Assembly (NCBI GenBank): GCA_027491845.1
Contig: JAOZGF010000216.1
Span: forward strand, 1-7,178
Length of the DNA stretch: 7,178 nt
Direction of reading: 5' to 3'
Source of the DNA: Thermoproteota archaeon
GTDB taxonomy: Archaea > Korarchaeota > JAOZGF01
The notes under the pieces are model-generated. The model was given only the letters and a program-made list of their open reading frames with translations. It was not told the DNA's origin and ran no database searches. Positions 6,638-7,178 of the stretch are shown in pieces (position 1 is the first letter of the stretch; every line of letters starts with the position of its first letter). The position numbers and the translations under genes are program-made.

Positions 6638-7178
6638 ATGGATTTCCTCGCACTCAGCATGTCCTTAAGAGCTTGGAACAACGAAATCTTTCCTTTCATT
6701 TCTTCTCTGAGGGTTTCCCAAATCTTTTTCTTAGGTCTACCGTTGACGGTAAACAGGTTTTCCATTAAACTGCAAAGGAGGTCTGGGTATGTTGTGTATA
6801 TTCTTGGATTTTCAAGGAATTTGGGCGCCATCCTGAAGGTTTCTAGGTCCTTTAAAACAAAGGACCTCTGGAGGAGTTCTCTGTAATGGGACAATGCTCT
6901 ACCTGTAAAGTCTCCTTCATCAATGGCTTTCTTGGCTGTTTCAGCCGCATACATGCCTGAAGCAATTGCGAAGTCGGCTCCCCTCGTGGTTATTCCATTG
7001 TTCAAACCTAGGCCAGCTGCATCACCCACAAGCATTAAGCCATCCATGTACAGGTTAGGAAGCATGTTGTAGCCGCCTTCAGGAACAAGATGCGCTGAAT
7101 ATTCAACAGGTTTGCCTCCCTTTATTAATTTCCTTATAAAAGGATGCCTCTTAAAGTTCTCAATTAAAACGTAGGATT
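6634..7178 (-). CDS. fixC: FixC / EtfC FAD-dependent oxidoreductase, 3' part (cut by window edge)
   Basis: C-terminal part (about 180 of an expected 430 residues) of FixC, the ETF-quinone-oxidoreductase-like flavoprotein that accepts electrons from ETF. The reading frame stays open to the window edge at 7178, beyond the first internal Met (7065), so the 5' end and N-terminal FAD-binding fold lie outside. Just inside the edge it reads ENFKRHPFIRKLIKGG, then YSAHLVPEGGY, MLPNLY, DGLMLVGDAAG (GDAAG, the second FAD-contact motif, encoded by 7012-7026) and GITTRGADFAIASG. All closely match bacterial FixC. The tail (about 110 residues) is the helical region following the FAD motif, with a FRMAPKFLENPRIYT stretch. 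The stop overlaps the fixX start by 4 bases. FixC is expected to associate peripherally with the membrane. The promoter of the fixC-fixX-aor unit is outside the window. Confidence 0.94.
   Translation of the reverse strand, partial: SYVLIENFKRHPFIRKLIKGGKPVEYSAHLVPEGGYNMLPNLYMDGLMLVGDAAGLGLNNGITTRGADFAIASGMYAAETAKKAIDEGDFTGRALSHYRELLQRSFVLKDLETFRMAPKFLENPRIYTTYPDLLCSLMENLFTVNGRPKKKIWETLREEMKGKISLFQALKDMLSARKSI

Noticed and set aside
6634..7065. Separate 143-residue protein starting at ATG 7065.
   Set aside because: The frame is open upstream to the window edge and the upstream residues continue the FixC family sequence (YSAHLVPEGGY), so this Met is internal.
1..7178. CRISPR array, tRNA/rRNA genes, insertion sequences, att sites.
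   Set aside because: No regularly spaced repeats, no cloverleaf with a conserved T-loop, no transposase frame or terminal inverted repeats were seen on either strand.

Overview
The window looks like a piece of an AT-rich archaeal chromosome, probably from a thermophile or at least an anaerobic or microaerophilic archaeon. The reasons are indirect. Arginine is mostly AGA/AGG and the proteins are rich in Lys, Glu and Ile. TTG start codons are common. Shine-Dalgarno (SD) sites read GAGGTG or AAGGAG. A/T boxes resembling archaeal TATA elements lie about 25-30 bases before likely transcript starts. The window also carries a tungsten-type aldehyde:ferredoxin oxidoreductase and an archaeal-style Fix/Etf set. 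The exact lineage cannot be fixed from this sequence alone.

Layout: an isolated metallo-beta-lactamase-fold hydrolase lies at the left (+ strand), followed by a T-tract terminator candidate and a 210-base gap. Next on the + strand come etfB (fixA) and etfA (fixB), 17 bases apart, and then an acyl-CoA dehydrogenase behind its own A/T-rich promoter-like region. Converging on this from the right, on the - strand, are fixC (cut by the window edge), fixX (ATGA overlap with fixC) and an AOR-family oxidoreductase (22-25 base gap with its own SD). The two transcription units meet tail to tail in a 77-base T-rich gap.

Together etfB, etfA, fixC and fixX make up all four components of a Fix/EtfABCX complex. 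In characterised members this complex oxidises NADH and splits the electron pair, sending one electron to ferredoxin and one to quinone. Here the four genes are split between two convergent units, and each unit carries one extra redox enzyme. The acyl-CoA dehydrogenase is a natural ETF electron donor. AOR is a natural partner of ferredoxin. The simplest reading is an electron-exchange module linking acyl-CoA oxidation, quinone, NAD(H), ferredoxin and aldehyde/acid chemistry. The individual families are well supported by motifs; the joint pathway and the physiological direction of electron flow are inference.

No RNA gene, CRISPR array, insertion sequence or other mobile element was seen.
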